A stretch of 64,000 bases of DNA, from the NCBI RefSeq assembly GCF_011009015.1, contig NZ_CP048878.1, forward strand, positions 4,308,354 through 4,372,353, written 5' to 3'. The stretch is from Spartinivicinus ruber. GTDB taxonomy: Bacteria > Pseudomonadota > Gammaproteobacteria > Pseudomonadales > Zooshikellaceae. The notes beneath the pieces are model-generated. The model had not been told where the DNA came from. It saw only the letters and a program-made list of their open reading frames with translations, and ran no database searches. The position numbers were made by a program, and so were the translations under genes. Numbering within the stretch: the stretch's first letter is position 1; every line of letters starts with the position of its first letter. Below, piece by piece: positions 36,947 to 46,194 of this stretch.

Positions 36947-37765
36947 TTATTGTTCCAGTTGTTTTGGCCTATACGTTACTTCTCTCACAGGGTCTTCCAA
37001 AACTTGAACAGTAAACATATCATCGACTAAACCTTGGTCATATAAAATATTTTTAACTTTCATAATGGTTTTATGACCAGACTCAAGGTCAGTAACCGTG
37101 GATTCTAAAACCGTCCAATAACCTTGTACTTTATTAATTTTATTAACCATCAACCGCTTCATTGGTTTAGCTGAACCATCTTGATAATAATCAACCTTCA
37201 ATGCGATTAATGAGCTTTCGTGAATCCAGCTGATCTTTTTGGAATAGGCTGAATCATCTGCTTTTTTCGGAGTACTCTCTAAAATAATGGCATTAAGCTT
37301 ATTCACTTTTTCCTTGCCAAGAATTTTATGGTTGTCTTTTGTATATAAACGATTTTGTAGATCTTCATAAAAAATGTCAGAACCAACAAATCGTCCGCCT
37401 TTCCTGCTGGAAGAAATTCTCCTTACTCGATCAAGTCCAGGTAAATACACCCATTGCTCACTGTCCTTAGCTTCTGAATCCAATGTCAGCAAACCAGTAT
37501 TCGCTATGTCCTTCGGCGAAGTGAAACGAATTAATGACCAGACATCACTATACGACTTATCTTTCCCATAGCTAAACATGCCTCGAACTCTAGGCTTGTG
37601 CCCTTGCTCCACTAAAACCATATAGCCAAAACTCGCCCGATCATTTCCGTCTGGGCGTTCATATATCCGTTTGGCCAACGCTGCAGCATCACTGGCTGCT
37701 AATAATGGGAAAGAGGTAAACCAGCTTAGTAATATAAAACAACATATCCATTGGATCTGCTTCAT
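36947..37765 (-). CDS. Periplasmic LolA-like lipoprotein-sorting family protein
   Basis: A 272-residue exported protein. A signal peptide ends near PLLAASDAA. The body resembles the LolA-like superfamily found beside MMPL transporters: FGYMVLVEQGHKPRVRGMFS, SEQWVYLPGLDRVRRISSSRKGGRFVGSDI split around 108-138, and KMVNKI-like late strands. Such proteins have a hydrophobic half-barrel that can carry an acyl chain through the periplasm. It is first in the minus-strand trio with the barrel gene 15 bp downstream. It is divergent from the acyltransferase-ThiF pair, so an acylated compound made by that pair is a speculative cargo. Confidence 0.78.
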   Translation of the reverse strand: MKQIQWICCFILLSWFTSFPLLAASDAAALAKRIYERPDGNDRASFGYMVLVEQGHKPRVRGMFSYGKDKSYSDVWSLIRFTSPKDIANTGLLTLDSEAKDSEQWVYLPGLDRVRRISSSRKGGRFVGSDIFYEDLQNRLYTKDNHKILGKEKVNKLNAIILESTPKKADDSAYSKKISWIHESSLIALKVDYYQDGSAKPMKRLMVNKINKVQGYWTVLESTVTDLESGHKTIMKVKNILYDQGLVDDMFTVQVLEDPVREVTYRPKQLEQ

Positions 37766-37871
37766 GATACTTCTCTTAAACGAATACTACATTAACGGAT
37801 CAGTATAGATAGAGAATAGCCAGTATGTTTAGTCAGTTTCTAACAAACTGCTGCTAAAAATTTTCCTTAAC

Positions 37872-37913
37872 TGTACTCCCCCTCTCATTAAGTAATGTAC
37901 ATCCCTCTCATTA
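37872..37913. repeat. Two tandem near-identical 18-19 bp repeats in a divergent promoter region
   Basis: TGTAC followed by two or three bases and CCCTCTCATTA occurs at 37872-37890 and again at 37896-37913, a period of 23-24 bp. They lie in the 289-bp gap between the LolA-like gene (minus) and the acyltransferase gene (plus). Spacing near two helical turns fits two molecules of a regulator binding the same DNA face. The regulator is unknown. Confidence 0.6.
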
Positions 37914-38054
37914 GTACAATTAGAAAAATAAAAATTTATTTTTAAAATAAAAAAATATATTAATTTAAAAATATCTTTTTGTTTCATAATCTCAACTAGA
38001 CTTGTTTTACCTATAGTTAATCATTAAAACTAGTTGTATCAGGTTGTAACTTTC

Positions 38055-38846
38055 ATGCTCAACCCCAATGCTATTGTTGATCACTTTTATCAATACTTTA
38101 AACCGGTACTTGCCAGTGACCTGTCTCTGGTTCAACATGCCTACCGCATTCGTTGCGACGTGTACTGTAAAGAACTCAAGTTTGAGCCAGATACCACCTC
38201 AGACTTTGAAACAGATGACTTTGATCATTACTCCCAACATGTATTAATTGAACACCTTTCTAGCCAAAGTTACGCAGGCTGTGTGCGTTTAGTCGTACCT
38301 CCTAAAAATAATCGTGATGCGCAACTCCCTCTAGAAAAGTACTGCTATGAAGCACTTGATAAGTCAATTGTAGATATTGAAAGTTTTGAGCGTGGTACCT
38401 TTGGCGAAATTTCACGGCTGGCAGTTAAAAACCAATTTCGACGCCGTTCTGGAGACTCAAAAACACCTACTGGCGCACCAGAGGTAAAGCAAACCAGTCA
38501 GGCAGAAGAGCGCCGTAATTTTCCTTTTATTGCTGTAAGCTTATATCTTTCCGTCACAGCTATCGCCAAACTAAATAATATTGAACATGTTTTTGTTATG
38601 ATGGAACCCCGTTTAGCTAAGCACTTAAGTATGATGGGAATAATTTTTCAACAAATTGGACCTGTTGTTGATTACCATGGACGTAGGGCACCTTATTATA
38701 TTAATGAAGGTATATTTCATAAGAATTTACCTCATTTGGCAAAACCTTTTTTTGAGCGAGTTTATAGTGACTTGTCAGATCAATTTTCTTCTGAGCTATC
38801 CATACATAATATCTCTCATCAACAAACCTTAATAGTGAAGAAATAA
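38055..38846 (+). CDS. PEP-CTERM/exosortase system-associated acyltransferase (LuxI-like fold, TIGR03694-like)
   Basis: A 263-residue protein related to N-acyl-homoserine-lactone synthases. In this numbering it carries the LuxI-type residues R31/R33 (AYRIRCDVY), the E52-x-D54-x-x-D57 pattern in FETDDFDHY, R78 in GCVRLVV and E118-x-S-R in GEISRL. These form the active site that joins an acyl group from a carrier to an amine. I start at the ATG at 38055 because the TTG seven codons earlier has no ribosome-binding site. It is restricted, as a family, to exosortase-bearing bacteria; the product is unknown and may be a signal, a lipid or a polymer modification. It is encoded 1 bp ahead of the ThiF-like gene. 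Confidence 0.88.
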   Translation: MLNPNAIVDHFYQYFKPVLASDLSLVQHAYRIRCDVYCKELKFEPDTTSDFETDDFDHYSQHVLIEHLSSQSYAGCVRLVVPPKNNRDAQLPLEKYCYEALDKSIVDIESFERGTFGEISRLAVKNQFRRRSGDSKTPTGAPEVKQTSQAEERRNFPFIAVSLYLSVTAIAKLNNIEHVFVMMEPRLAKHLSMMGIIFQQIGPVVDYHGRRAPYYINEGIFHKNLPHLAKPFFERVYSDLSDQFSSELSIHNISHQQTLIVKK

Positions 38847-38847
38847 T

Positions 38848-39726
38848 ATGGAACAAGCTAACTTTGATTATGACCTTGCATTCTCTCGTAATATTGGCTG
38901 GGTTACTGAAGAAGAGCAACATGAACTGCGTAATAAAACTATTGCCATTGCAGGAATGGGAGGAGTGGGCGGTGCCCACCTGATGACATTAGCCAGGCTG
39001 GGAATTGGCCACTTTCATTTATCTGATTATGATAGCTTTGAAGTTGAAAACTTTAATCGCCAGGCAGGCGCTAAAATGTCATCAATTGGCCAACCTAAAT
39101 TATCTACACTGGTGCAAATGGCCAAAGATATTAATCCAGAGCTAACCGTAAAAGAATTTCCAGAAGGTATTAATGAAAAAAATGCCCATGAGTTTGTAAA
39201 AGGAATTGACCTTTATGTTGATTCATTAGATTTTTTTGCTCTTGAAGCCCGGCGGCTTGTTTTTGCTGAGTGCTATGAACGTAATATTCCTGCTACTACT
39301 GCAGCACCATTAGGAATGGGAACAGCAGTGCTAAACTTTATGCCAGGGAAAATGACATTTGAAGAGTACTTTAAGCTGGAAGGATGCTCAGAAGAAGACC
39401 AAGCACTTAAATTTCTAGTAGGTCTGTCTCCAGCCATGTTACAAAGACCTTATTTAATGGATAAAAAACGAGTCAATCTAAATAACAAAAAAGGACCTTC
39501 GACAATTATGGGCTGCGACTTATGTGCAGGTGTAGCAGCTACCAATGTATTAAAAATACTATTGCATCGCGGACCTATTTTAGCTGCCCCCTGGGGACTG
39601 CACTTTGATGCTTATCGAAACAAGTTAAAGATAACATATCGCCCTGGTGGCAACGATAATATGATTCAAAAAGGTATGATTTGGTTTATTAAAAACGTTA
39701 TCTTAAAACATCAACAACAACTTTAA
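38848..39726 (+). CDS. ThiF/MoeB/HesA-family adenylyltransferase (E1-like)
   Basis: A 292-residue protein of the ubiquitin-activating-like superfamily. The nucleotide site is GMGGVGGAHLMTLARLGIGHF (35-55) with the acidic strand LSDYDSFEVENFNRQ (57-71), including the Asn-x-x-Arg pair that contacts ATP. PAAT-like APLGMGT near 151-157 follows the crossover. A single CxxC (MGCDLCAG near 225) is visible, where many E1-like enzymes have two for zinc. Such enzymes adenylate a carboxylate, often the C-terminus of a small protein. Only one base separates it from the acyltransferase gene, so it probably acts in the same pathway. No ubiquitin-like partner is evident in the window. Confidence 0.85.
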   Translation: MEQANFDYDLAFSRNIGWVTEEEQHELRNKTIAIAGMGGVGGAHLMTLARLGIGHFHLSDYDSFEVENFNRQAGAKMSSIGQPKLSTLVQMAKDINPELTVKEFPEGINEKNAHEFVKGIDLYVDSLDFFALEARRLVFAECYERNIPATTAAPLGMGTAVLNFMPGKMTFEEYFKLEGCSEEDQALKFLVGLSPAMLQRPYLMDKKRVNLNNKKGPSTIMGCDLCAGVAATNVLKILLHRGPILAAPWGLHFDAYRNKLKITYRPGGNDNMIQKGMIWFIKNVILKHQQQL

Positions 39727-39878
39727 AAAAATAAATAGTTTCATATATAGCCAAAACGAATGCTTTACAAAGGCAGGCGTTGGACGTTGAAACCCTATGA
39801 TTTCATAACTCAACAAAAAATTAGCATAAAGAACGACAGTAACAAACCCTAAAATTCATTCGAGAAAGGTGTCATAAT

Positions 39879-39914
39879 AAAAAGGCTGAAGTATAAATAT
39901 ACTTCAGCCTTTTT
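39879..39914. terminator. Strong bidirectional intrinsic terminator
   Basis: GGCTGAAGTATA and TATACTTCAGCC form a perfect 12-bp stem around a 2-nt AA loop, flanked by five As on the left and five Ts on the right. It lies between the convergent ThiF-like and PrsT genes and should end transcription from both sides. Confidence 0.92.
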
Positions 39915-39936
39915 AAACATCCACTTATGTTTGGTG

Positions 39937-42738
39937 TTAGTTGAGTTCAGACAGTAGCTTTTCCGCCTCAGACTTTTCAGAAAAATCCATATTTTTACTT
40001 AACAAAGTTTGTAACTGTTCTTTGGCTTGTTTGGTTTTTCCTTTTTTAGCCAGTGCAACAGCATAATGGTAAATAATATCACCATTATTCGGTGCACCTG
40101 CCAATGCCTGTTGCAATAGCTTTAACGCCTCATCAACTTGGTTATTTTCCAATAAAATCCAGCCATAGGTATCAGCAATTTCAGGCTGCTGTGGCATCAA
40201 GCTATAAGCTTTTTTAGCATAATCTAAAGACTTTTCTTTATTAGTAGACATATAGAACCAAGCAAGGTTATTAAGCGATTCTATATGATTAGGCTGTAGA
40301 GTTAACACTTCTTCATAGGTATTTATAGCATCATCAAGTTTACCTTGCTGGTGAAGATAACCAGCATACCTAGCTTTAATCTCTGGGTTCTTATCAAACT
40401 TTTTAGTTGCTTTAGCAAACAGATCAGCAATTTTCTTCTCGTCTTTATTATTTAAATAATACTGATAAAGAGGTAAGAACACATTGGGCTCTGCCAGCTC
40501 ATCAAAAAGCTTTTGATAAATCTGAGCTGCTTTGTCTTTATTACCTTTTGCGCTTTCAATACTGGCAATAAGCGTTTCCAAAGAAGGCTTATCAGGGTTC
40601 TTTTTAACTATCGACTCAGCGACTAACATGGCTTTATCATATTGCTTATCACCAACTAATATATTGTATTTAGTAAGTAACAAATCCATATCGTCCGGAT
40701 TAGCCAAAATTGCAGCATCAACTAGCTTAACAGCTCCTACAGCGTTCTTATTGTCCAGATGTAAATTGATTAACTTTCCAAGTATGTTTTTATTATCAGG
40801 CTGCTTATTATAGAGTTTCTCTAAGTAAAACTGTGCCTTATCTTTTTTGTTTTGACTAAAGTAAACCTGATAAGCTAAATCCAACAAGCCTAAACTGTTA
40901 GGCTGTTTGTTTAACGCCTCACTTATAGCCCTTTCAGCTTTAAGCGGCTGTTGAGTTCTCATATAGGCTTCAACCAACAATGTACTCGTTCTGGTATGAC
41001 CTGGATTTACCTCACTTGCTTTTTTCAACCATTCAATTGCAGAATCATTATCTTGTTCTGCTGATGCTAAAGCACTTAACGCATAGTAAGCAGGCAAATA
41101 TTTTTCATTGATTTTAATAACATTTTGGTAATGCTCTTTTGCTTTAGTCTTTTCTCCTTTATCAGCGTCAAGCGACGCTAAAGCCATGATTGAGGGAATA
41201 TACTTACTATCCTTTTCAAGAGCAGTTTTGAATAACTTTTCAGCTTCTTCAGGCTTTTCATTCACCTGCTGAATAATCCCTTTCAAATTATAATACACAG
41301 GGTTATCAGGCCATTTTTTAATTCTTTGATCAACAAGCTCTGTCGCTTCAGCATGTTTTCCTTGCTGTATCCAGGTTCTAACTAATAATAAATCAGCATC
41401 ATTGGGTGTAGAAGCTTTATCAGATAAAGTCTTTAACTCTTTAACAGCCGTATCTACATCACCAGAAAACAGGTGACCAACAGCAGCTTGTGCTCTTAGC
41501 CGAGAAACATCCGGCTCCAACTCAAGTGCCTTATCAAGAAACTCAGTTCCTTTAGCATAATTGTTTTGCTTCATGTAAGCATTGCCCAATAAAGCAAATA
41601 CCTTAGCCTGATGCTGGCTATCTCGACCAGTTAACGGAGACAATACTTTAATGGCTGCCTTAGGATTATTCTCTTTTAAGTAGATTTGCGCTAATAGGAT
41701 ATTAGCTCCTTCGTTTCCTTTAACACTAGATACATATTTTTCCAAACTTTCTGCTGCCTGCTGATAGTTTTCAAGCCCATAGTTAGCTATAGCTTGCAAA
41801 TAAACAGCAGGTAAAAACCCAGGCTGAATACGTAGCACTTTATCAGCTGTTTCTTTTGCTTCACTAAACTTATTTTCCTTTAATAAAATTTTTGTTAAAA
41901 CAAAGTTGGCCTCAGGATGATTAGGCACTTCTTTTATTACCACATTCACATCATCTTTAGCTTCTTTTAGCTTATCTAAAGAGACAAACCCTTCTGAACG
42001 TTTCAGTAAAGCATTAAAGTTCTTACTGTTTTTATCGAGTACTTTATTTAAGATGGTAATAGCTTCATCTATTTTTAATTCTTTTAGCTTAAGTTGTGCC
42101 TGTAAAGTAAGTGCTTCAGCATGATCTGGATTTTCCTTCAAAACCTTACCAATATAGCCATAAGCCGTCATTATATCTGATTCAGTAAAGGCAACCCGTG
42201 CCAAGCCCATTTGTGCCGGAATACTGGGCTTAATTGCAAGTGCTTGATTAAAGGCATCCTTAGCATCAGCTAACATCCCTTGTCCTAAATAAGCAAAACC
42301 ATGGGTTGCAAGCGCATCAGGTTTTAATTCTTTTTTTATAGTATCTAACTCAACCAAAGAAATAGCTTCTGCGTATTTTCTTTGTAATAAATATAATTCA
42401 GCAAGCTCTAACTTATCTTTGTCAGCTAATGTCCCGAGCTTATTAGCTCTTTCCCACTCTTTAATTGCAGAGGAAAAATTACCAGATTTAACATAAACAC
42501 GGCCTAATAGTGCTCGTGCCTTACCATTTTTAGGATTTTCTTTTAGTAGATTTTTTAATTGAATAATAGCTGTCTTATATTCACCATCTTTATAATACTT
42601 TTCAGCTTCCTGATAAAGATCAGCCGCAAATAACGTTTGTAATGGCAGGGTGACACCTAAACAAATCGCCAGCAATGATTGTTTCAAATAACTTGGTTGA
42701 CTTTTTTTGCTTTTACTCTGTTTCTTGCGATTTAACAT
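39937..42738 (-). CDS. prsT: PEP-CTERM system TPR-repeat protein PrsT (TIGR02917-like)
   Basis: A 933-residue exported protein with about 20 or more consecutive TPR units running from residue 40 to the end (for example YKDGEYKTAIIQLKNLLKENP and IADTYGWILLENNQVDEALKLLQQALAGAPNNG in shortened form). It sits directly downstream of PrsR and PrsK, as in other exosortase A loci. The family is usually a lipoprotein, but here the signal region (about 18-38, ending TLFA before Ala-Asp) has its only Cys at 26 after LLAI, which is not a lipobox. It therefore looks like a soluble periplasmic form. Its role is probably as a scaffold in polymer or sortase function. Confidence 0.9.
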   Translation of the reverse strand: MLNRKKQSKSKKSQPSYLKQSLLAICLGVTLPLQTLFAADLYQEAEKYYKDGEYKTAIIQLKNLLKENPKNGKARALLGRVYVKSGNFSSAIKEWERANKLGTLADKDKLELAELYLLQRKYAEAISLVELDTIKKELKPDALATHGFAYLGQGMLADAKDAFNQALAIKPSIPAQMGLARVAFTESDIMTAYGYIGKVLKENPDHAEALTLQAQLKLKELKIDEAITILNKVLDKNSKNFNALLKRSEGFVSLDKLKEAKDDVNVVIKEVPNHPEANFVLTKILLKENKFSEAKETADKVLRIQPGFLPAVYLQAIANYGLENYQQAAESLEKYVSSVKGNEGANILLAQIYLKENNPKAAIKVLSPLTGRDSQHQAKVFALLGNAYMKQNNYAKGTEFLDKALELEPDVSRLRAQAAVGHLFSGDVDTAVKELKTLSDKASTPNDADLLLVRTWIQQGKHAEATELVDQRIKKWPDNPVYYNLKGIIQQVNEKPEEAEKLFKTALEKDSKYIPSIMALASLDADKGEKTKAKEHYQNVIKINEKYLPAYYALSALASAEQDNDSAIEWLKKASEVNPGHTRTSTLLVEAYMRTQQPLKAERAISEALNKQPNSLGLLDLAYQVYFSQNKKDKAQFYLEKLYNKQPDNKNILGKLINLHLDNKNAVGAVKLVDAAILANPDDMDLLLTKYNILVGDKQYDKAMLVAESIVKKNPDKPSLETLIASIESAKGNKDKAAQIYQKLFDELAEPNVFLPLYQYYLNNKDEKKIADLFAKATKKFDKNPEIKARYAGYLHQQGKLDDAINTYEEVLTLQPNHIESLNNLAWFYMSTNKEKSLDYAKKAYSLMPQQPEIADTYGWILLENNQVDEALKLLQQALAGAPNNGDIIYHYAVALAKKGKTKQAKEQLQTLLSKNMDFSEKSEAEKLLSELN

Positions 42739-42742
42739 TGTT

Positions 42743-44098
42743 TTATTCCATTATTCCATATTTATGCATGAGTGAATATAAAGTAGGCCTTGTTACACCT
42801 AGTAAATCAGCAGTTTTAGATATATTTTTGTTAGTGTATCCAATCGCTCGATTAATGACTTCTTTTTCAGCTTTCTCCCTTACTTCTTTTAAATTAAATG
42901 GAAATTCATTCAACTCGACATTTTCTAATTCCAGATCTTCTGCATTGATCATTTTACCATCAGCCATCACCACAGCTCTTTTTAAGCGATTTTCTAACTC
43001 ACGGATATTGCCTGGCCAGTGATAACTTGAAATTGCATCAAGGGCATCATTAGTGAAGCCTTTTAAGTTTCTCTTGTGCTGTTCATTAAAGCGTTGTAAT
43101 AAATTGCGTGCAATTACCACTGCATCACCATGCCGTTCCCTAAGGGGTGGAATTTTCAAGGTAATTTCACTTACTCGGTAATATAAGTCTTCTCTAAATC
43201 TGCCTTCATCAATCAGCTTGGGTAAATTCTGATGAGTAGCACAAATAACCCTAACATCAACAGGAATTTCCTCTCGGCCGCCAACCCGTTCAATGGTTCG
43301 TTCTTGTAAAAAGCGCAATAACTTGGCTTGTAATGACATAGGCAGATCACCTACTTCATCTAAAAAGAACGTACCATTTATTGCGTATTCAATTTTTCCT
43401 TTGGTTTGCTTAACAGCACCAGTAAAAGCACCCTTTTCGTAGCCAAATAACTCACTTTCCAGCAAGTTTTCAGGGATAGCCGCACAGTTAACCGCAACAA
43501 AATTATTATCTTTTCGATTACTTAAATTATGAATTGCTCGAGCCAGCACTTCCTTACCCGTACCACTTTCCCCCAATAGCAACACTCCAACATCTGTTGG
43601 TGCAATTTTTTCAATGCTTCGAGTTATTTTTTGCATGCTTTCACTACAAGCAATAATACCCGATAAGGGTTCTGCATTATATTTTTGTTGTAAACGATGG
43701 TTTTCCTGTTCTAATGCATGAACATGAAATGCTCTTTCAATAATTAGCCCTAATACATCAGTATCAATTGGCTTTTGATAAAAATCATAAGCACCCAATG
43801 CAATGGAGCGAATAGCGTTTTCCCTATCATCATTACCAGTCACAACAATCACTTTAGTTTGTGGTGCCAATGATAATATTTGTTCAACTGTTTTTAAGCC
43901 TTCACTAGCATTAGCTGGGTCAGGGGGTAATCCTAAATCAACAGTGACCACTTGTGGCTCAGTGCGTCTAAGATGTTTAATAGCCTCTTCTCGCGTTCCA
44001 CAAATAATCGTTTCATAATCATCAAAACACCATTTAAGTTGTTTTTGTAAGCCCGGATCATCCTCAACAATAAGCAATGTCCGCTTTATATCTGACAT
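42743..44098 (-). CDS. prsR: PEP-CTERM-box response regulator PrsR (sigma-54 activator, TIGR02915-like)
   Basis: A 451-residue NtrC-type regulator. The receiver domain (1-125) has the acidic pocket EDD near 12-14 and the phospho-acceptor Asp54 in VTVDLGLPPD. The AAA+ domain (about 150-380) has Walker A GESGTGKE at 176-183 and an intact GAFTGA loop at 223-228, so it should contact sigma-54. A Fis-type helix-turn-helix ends the protein (KTADLLGVTRPTLYSLM). AAGGAG precedes the ATG. Its start overlaps the prsK end by 13 bp. Its targets are probably PEP-CTERM genes elsewhere, since I found no convincing sigma-54 promoter in the window. Confidence 0.95.
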   Translation of the reverse strand: MSDIKRTLLIVEDDPGLQKQLKWCFDDYETIICGTREEAIKHLRRTEPQVVTVDLGLPPDPANASEGLKTVEQILSLAPQTKVIVVTGNDDRENAIRSIALGAYDFYQKPIDTDVLGLIIERAFHVHALEQENHRLQQKYNAEPLSGIIACSESMQKITRSIEKIAPTDVGVLLLGESGTGKEVLARAIHNLSNRKDNNFVAVNCAAIPENLLESELFGYEKGAFTGAVKQTKGKIEYAINGTFFLDEVGDLPMSLQAKLLRFLQERTIERVGGREEIPVDVRVICATHQNLPKLIDEGRFREDLYYRVSEITLKIPPLRERHGDAVVIARNLLQRFNEQHKRNLKGFTNDALDAISSYHWPGNIRELENRLKRAVVMADGKMINAEDLELENVELNEFPFNLKEVREKAEKEVINRAIGYTNKNISKTADLLGVTRPTLYSLMHKYGIME

Positions 44099-46194
44099 GC
44101 TTGTTCTCCTTCAGTGCTTTTTGTTGCTTCGTTAGGCAACCCCTGGTGTAGGGGTAAACGAATAATAAATTCGGTACCTTTACCAGGTTCGCTGTTAACT
44201 GAAATTGTGCCGTCTTGTGACTCAATAAATTCCTTGGCATCAAATACACCAATGCCCATGCCTGCATTTCCTTTAGTGGTATCAAAGGGTTTAAAAAGTC
44301 GTGTCTTAATAAAGTCAGAATCCATTCCCGCACCATTATCTACAACACTGATAATGGCATGGTTATTTTCATGAGCTGCGGTTAACTTAACCCAACCAGA
44401 GTCTTCTGTTGCATCTTGAGCATTTTGTACTAAATGCCCCAAAACCGATACCAATTTTGCTCGATCAATTTTTAATGGAATAACTTGGCTCGCATTAATG
44501 ACTGTTACTGAAGGAACATAACCAGATTGCTGTCTGGCAACTTCAGAAACCACATCATTTAAATCAACGATGGTTTTATTTTTAGTAGGTATTTTACCTT
44601 TACGAAGTTGCTCTAACATTCGATTCATTTTAGCCACAGCATTAGTTAGTGTTTCCAATGCATCATCAATAAACTCTGGCTTATGCTTATGTTTTGATGA
44701 ATTCGTTACAATCAACGACAGTTGCGCGACTACATTTTTCAAATCGTGTACAACAAAAGCTGAAAGACGATTATAAGCTTCAAATTGCCTGGCATTAGCC
44801 AACTCTTCACTTGCATCAATTAATGCTAAATAATTCGTCAGTTGATAACCAATCATCTTTAATAAATCATGTTCTTCCCAGTTAATTGCCCGTTTTGCTC
44901 TTGGCTTGGCTAAAATAATAAAACCAAATAGATCATCATGATTAATTAACGGCACTATTAGCCAGTTATCAGGGTTTTGAGTAAACCAATCAGGAAAAGC
45001 AACACCATCATATAATGACTGGTTAGCATCATATTCTATTTTATTGATTACCCACTTTTTATCTATCAAAAATCGAACCAGCTCAGACTCTCGGGTTTCC
45101 TGCCAGTGATCAGCAAAACGCATATTCCAACCGTATATTGGTTTAAACACTGATTTTTTATCTTTGCACCACAGCACTCCCGCGGGACTATCAACAGTAT
45201 CGGCCATTACTTTAATGCAACGTTGTTGTAATGGTTCTGTGGCATCAATGGATACTAAAGCATTATTCAAGCGCATCCATTCATCACGATAGTCATATTT
45301 AAAATGAAAGAAGTGTTTATTAATTAATACTTTAATTTGTGCACGAATTTGTGCAGAAAATAACAAAACAAAAAAACCAACAATGGCTGAAGTGACAAAA
45401 ACAGCCAAAAATACTTCGCTCCATTCCCCACCAAAGTCTCTGATATAATAACCAGCAATCGCCATTATCAGCAGGTAGCCTCCTGTAATGACTAATACTG
45501 AGGTGCGATAAATAATCCGCCTAGAAACAAATACATCAACTGACCACTTCGGGTTACGTGTTGCTGACAAAGCAATCAATGGCACAATTAACGCGTCAAC
45601 CAAACCTCTGGCATTCCACATAACCAAGTTAATATGACTATAAAGTAACGCTTCAGCATATAAAATAAAGTCAAAGGCAAATGCTACTGCTAACCCCAAA
45701 TACAGGTGTTTAACTGCCCAACGCTTATCCACTTGCGTATTTCGGTATAGCTGTTCTATCAGGAACAAGCTGGTAATAGCCAGTAATAAATGGCTAATAA
45801 TACGTAGGTCTGAAGTACTATCCTGTTGTATGCGCGCCAGTAAATCCGGATCCAGTTCTAGCCAAACCAATGAGGCAACTAATGCTAATAAAGTTGGCCG
45901 ACCTATTGCGATAATCTTACTAGCAGCTAACGTGGTATAACCCAGCAACTTTAACAAGAGCCAACACCATAGTAGTGTTCTAACCGCTTCTACTGGTAGC
46001 ACATCAGCAAGAAAGATCGACTCATCCCAACTGGCATAGGCAACAATTCCTGCCCAAACTGACATGCCTGATGTAGCCAGTACCAACCAACTCCCAACAA
46101 CAGCTTCTTTTTTAAGGCGAGTACTCAGTAAGAAAGTAAGAACAAGGTAGGCAACTGCAGCAATGCTATAGCTGACTAAACCAACTGAATCCAT
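44086..46194 (-). CDS. prsK: XrtA/PEP-CTERM system histidine kinase PrsK (TIGR02916-like)
   Basis: A 702-residue inner-membrane kinase. About nine or ten membrane segments occupy residues 5-290, followed by a GAF-like sensory domain (about 310-460). The phosphorylated His is His483 in FVVHDLKNVVAQ. The ATPase domain has the N box (LVQNAQDATED), G1 (VDNGAGMDS) and G2 (GMGIGVFDAKEF) motifs near 590-675. AGGAAG before the ATG supports the start. It heads the prsK-prsR-prsT operon and should phosphorylate PrsR. The signal is unknown. Confidence 0.95.
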   Translation of the reverse strand: MDSVGLVSYSIAAVAYLVLTFLLSTRLKKEAVVGSWLVLATSGMSVWAGIVAYASWDESIFLADVLPVEAVRTLLWCWLLLKLLGYTTLAASKIIAIGRPTLLALVASLVWLELDPDLLARIQQDSTSDLRIISHLLLAITSLFLIEQLYRNTQVDKRWAVKHLYLGLAVAFAFDFILYAEALLYSHINLVMWNARGLVDALIVPLIALSATRNPKWSVDVFVSRRIIYRTSVLVITGGYLLIMAIAGYYIRDFGGEWSEVFLAVFVTSAIVGFFVLLFSAQIRAQIKVLINKHFFHFKYDYRDEWMRLNNALVSIDATEPLQQRCIKVMADTVDSPAGVLWCKDKKSVFKPIYGWNMRFADHWQETRESELVRFLIDKKWVINKIEYDANQSLYDGVAFPDWFTQNPDNWLIVPLINHDDLFGFIILAKPRAKRAINWEEHDLLKMIGYQLTNYLALIDASEELANARQFEAYNRLSAFVVHDLKNVVAQLSLIVTNSSKHKHKPEFIDDALETLTNAVAKMNRMLEQLRKGKIPTKNKTIVDLNDVVSEVARQQSGYVPSVTVINASQVIPLKIDRAKLVSVLGHLVQNAQDATEDSGWVKLTAAHENNHAIISVVDNGAGMDSDFIKTRLFKPFDTTKGNAGMGIGVFDAKEFIESQDGTISVNSEPGKGTEFIIRLPLHQGLPNEATKSTEGEQACQI

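Noticed and set aside
37914-38054. Very AT-rich tract before the acyltransferase, considered as a possible foreign insertion or replication-related element
   Set aside because: No inverted ends, target duplications, DnaA-like boxes or iterons are visible; it is most simply a promoter region.
42675-43022. 115-codon plus-strand ORF opposite prsR/prsT
   Set aside because: It is antisense to two well-supported genes and has no recognisable protein features.
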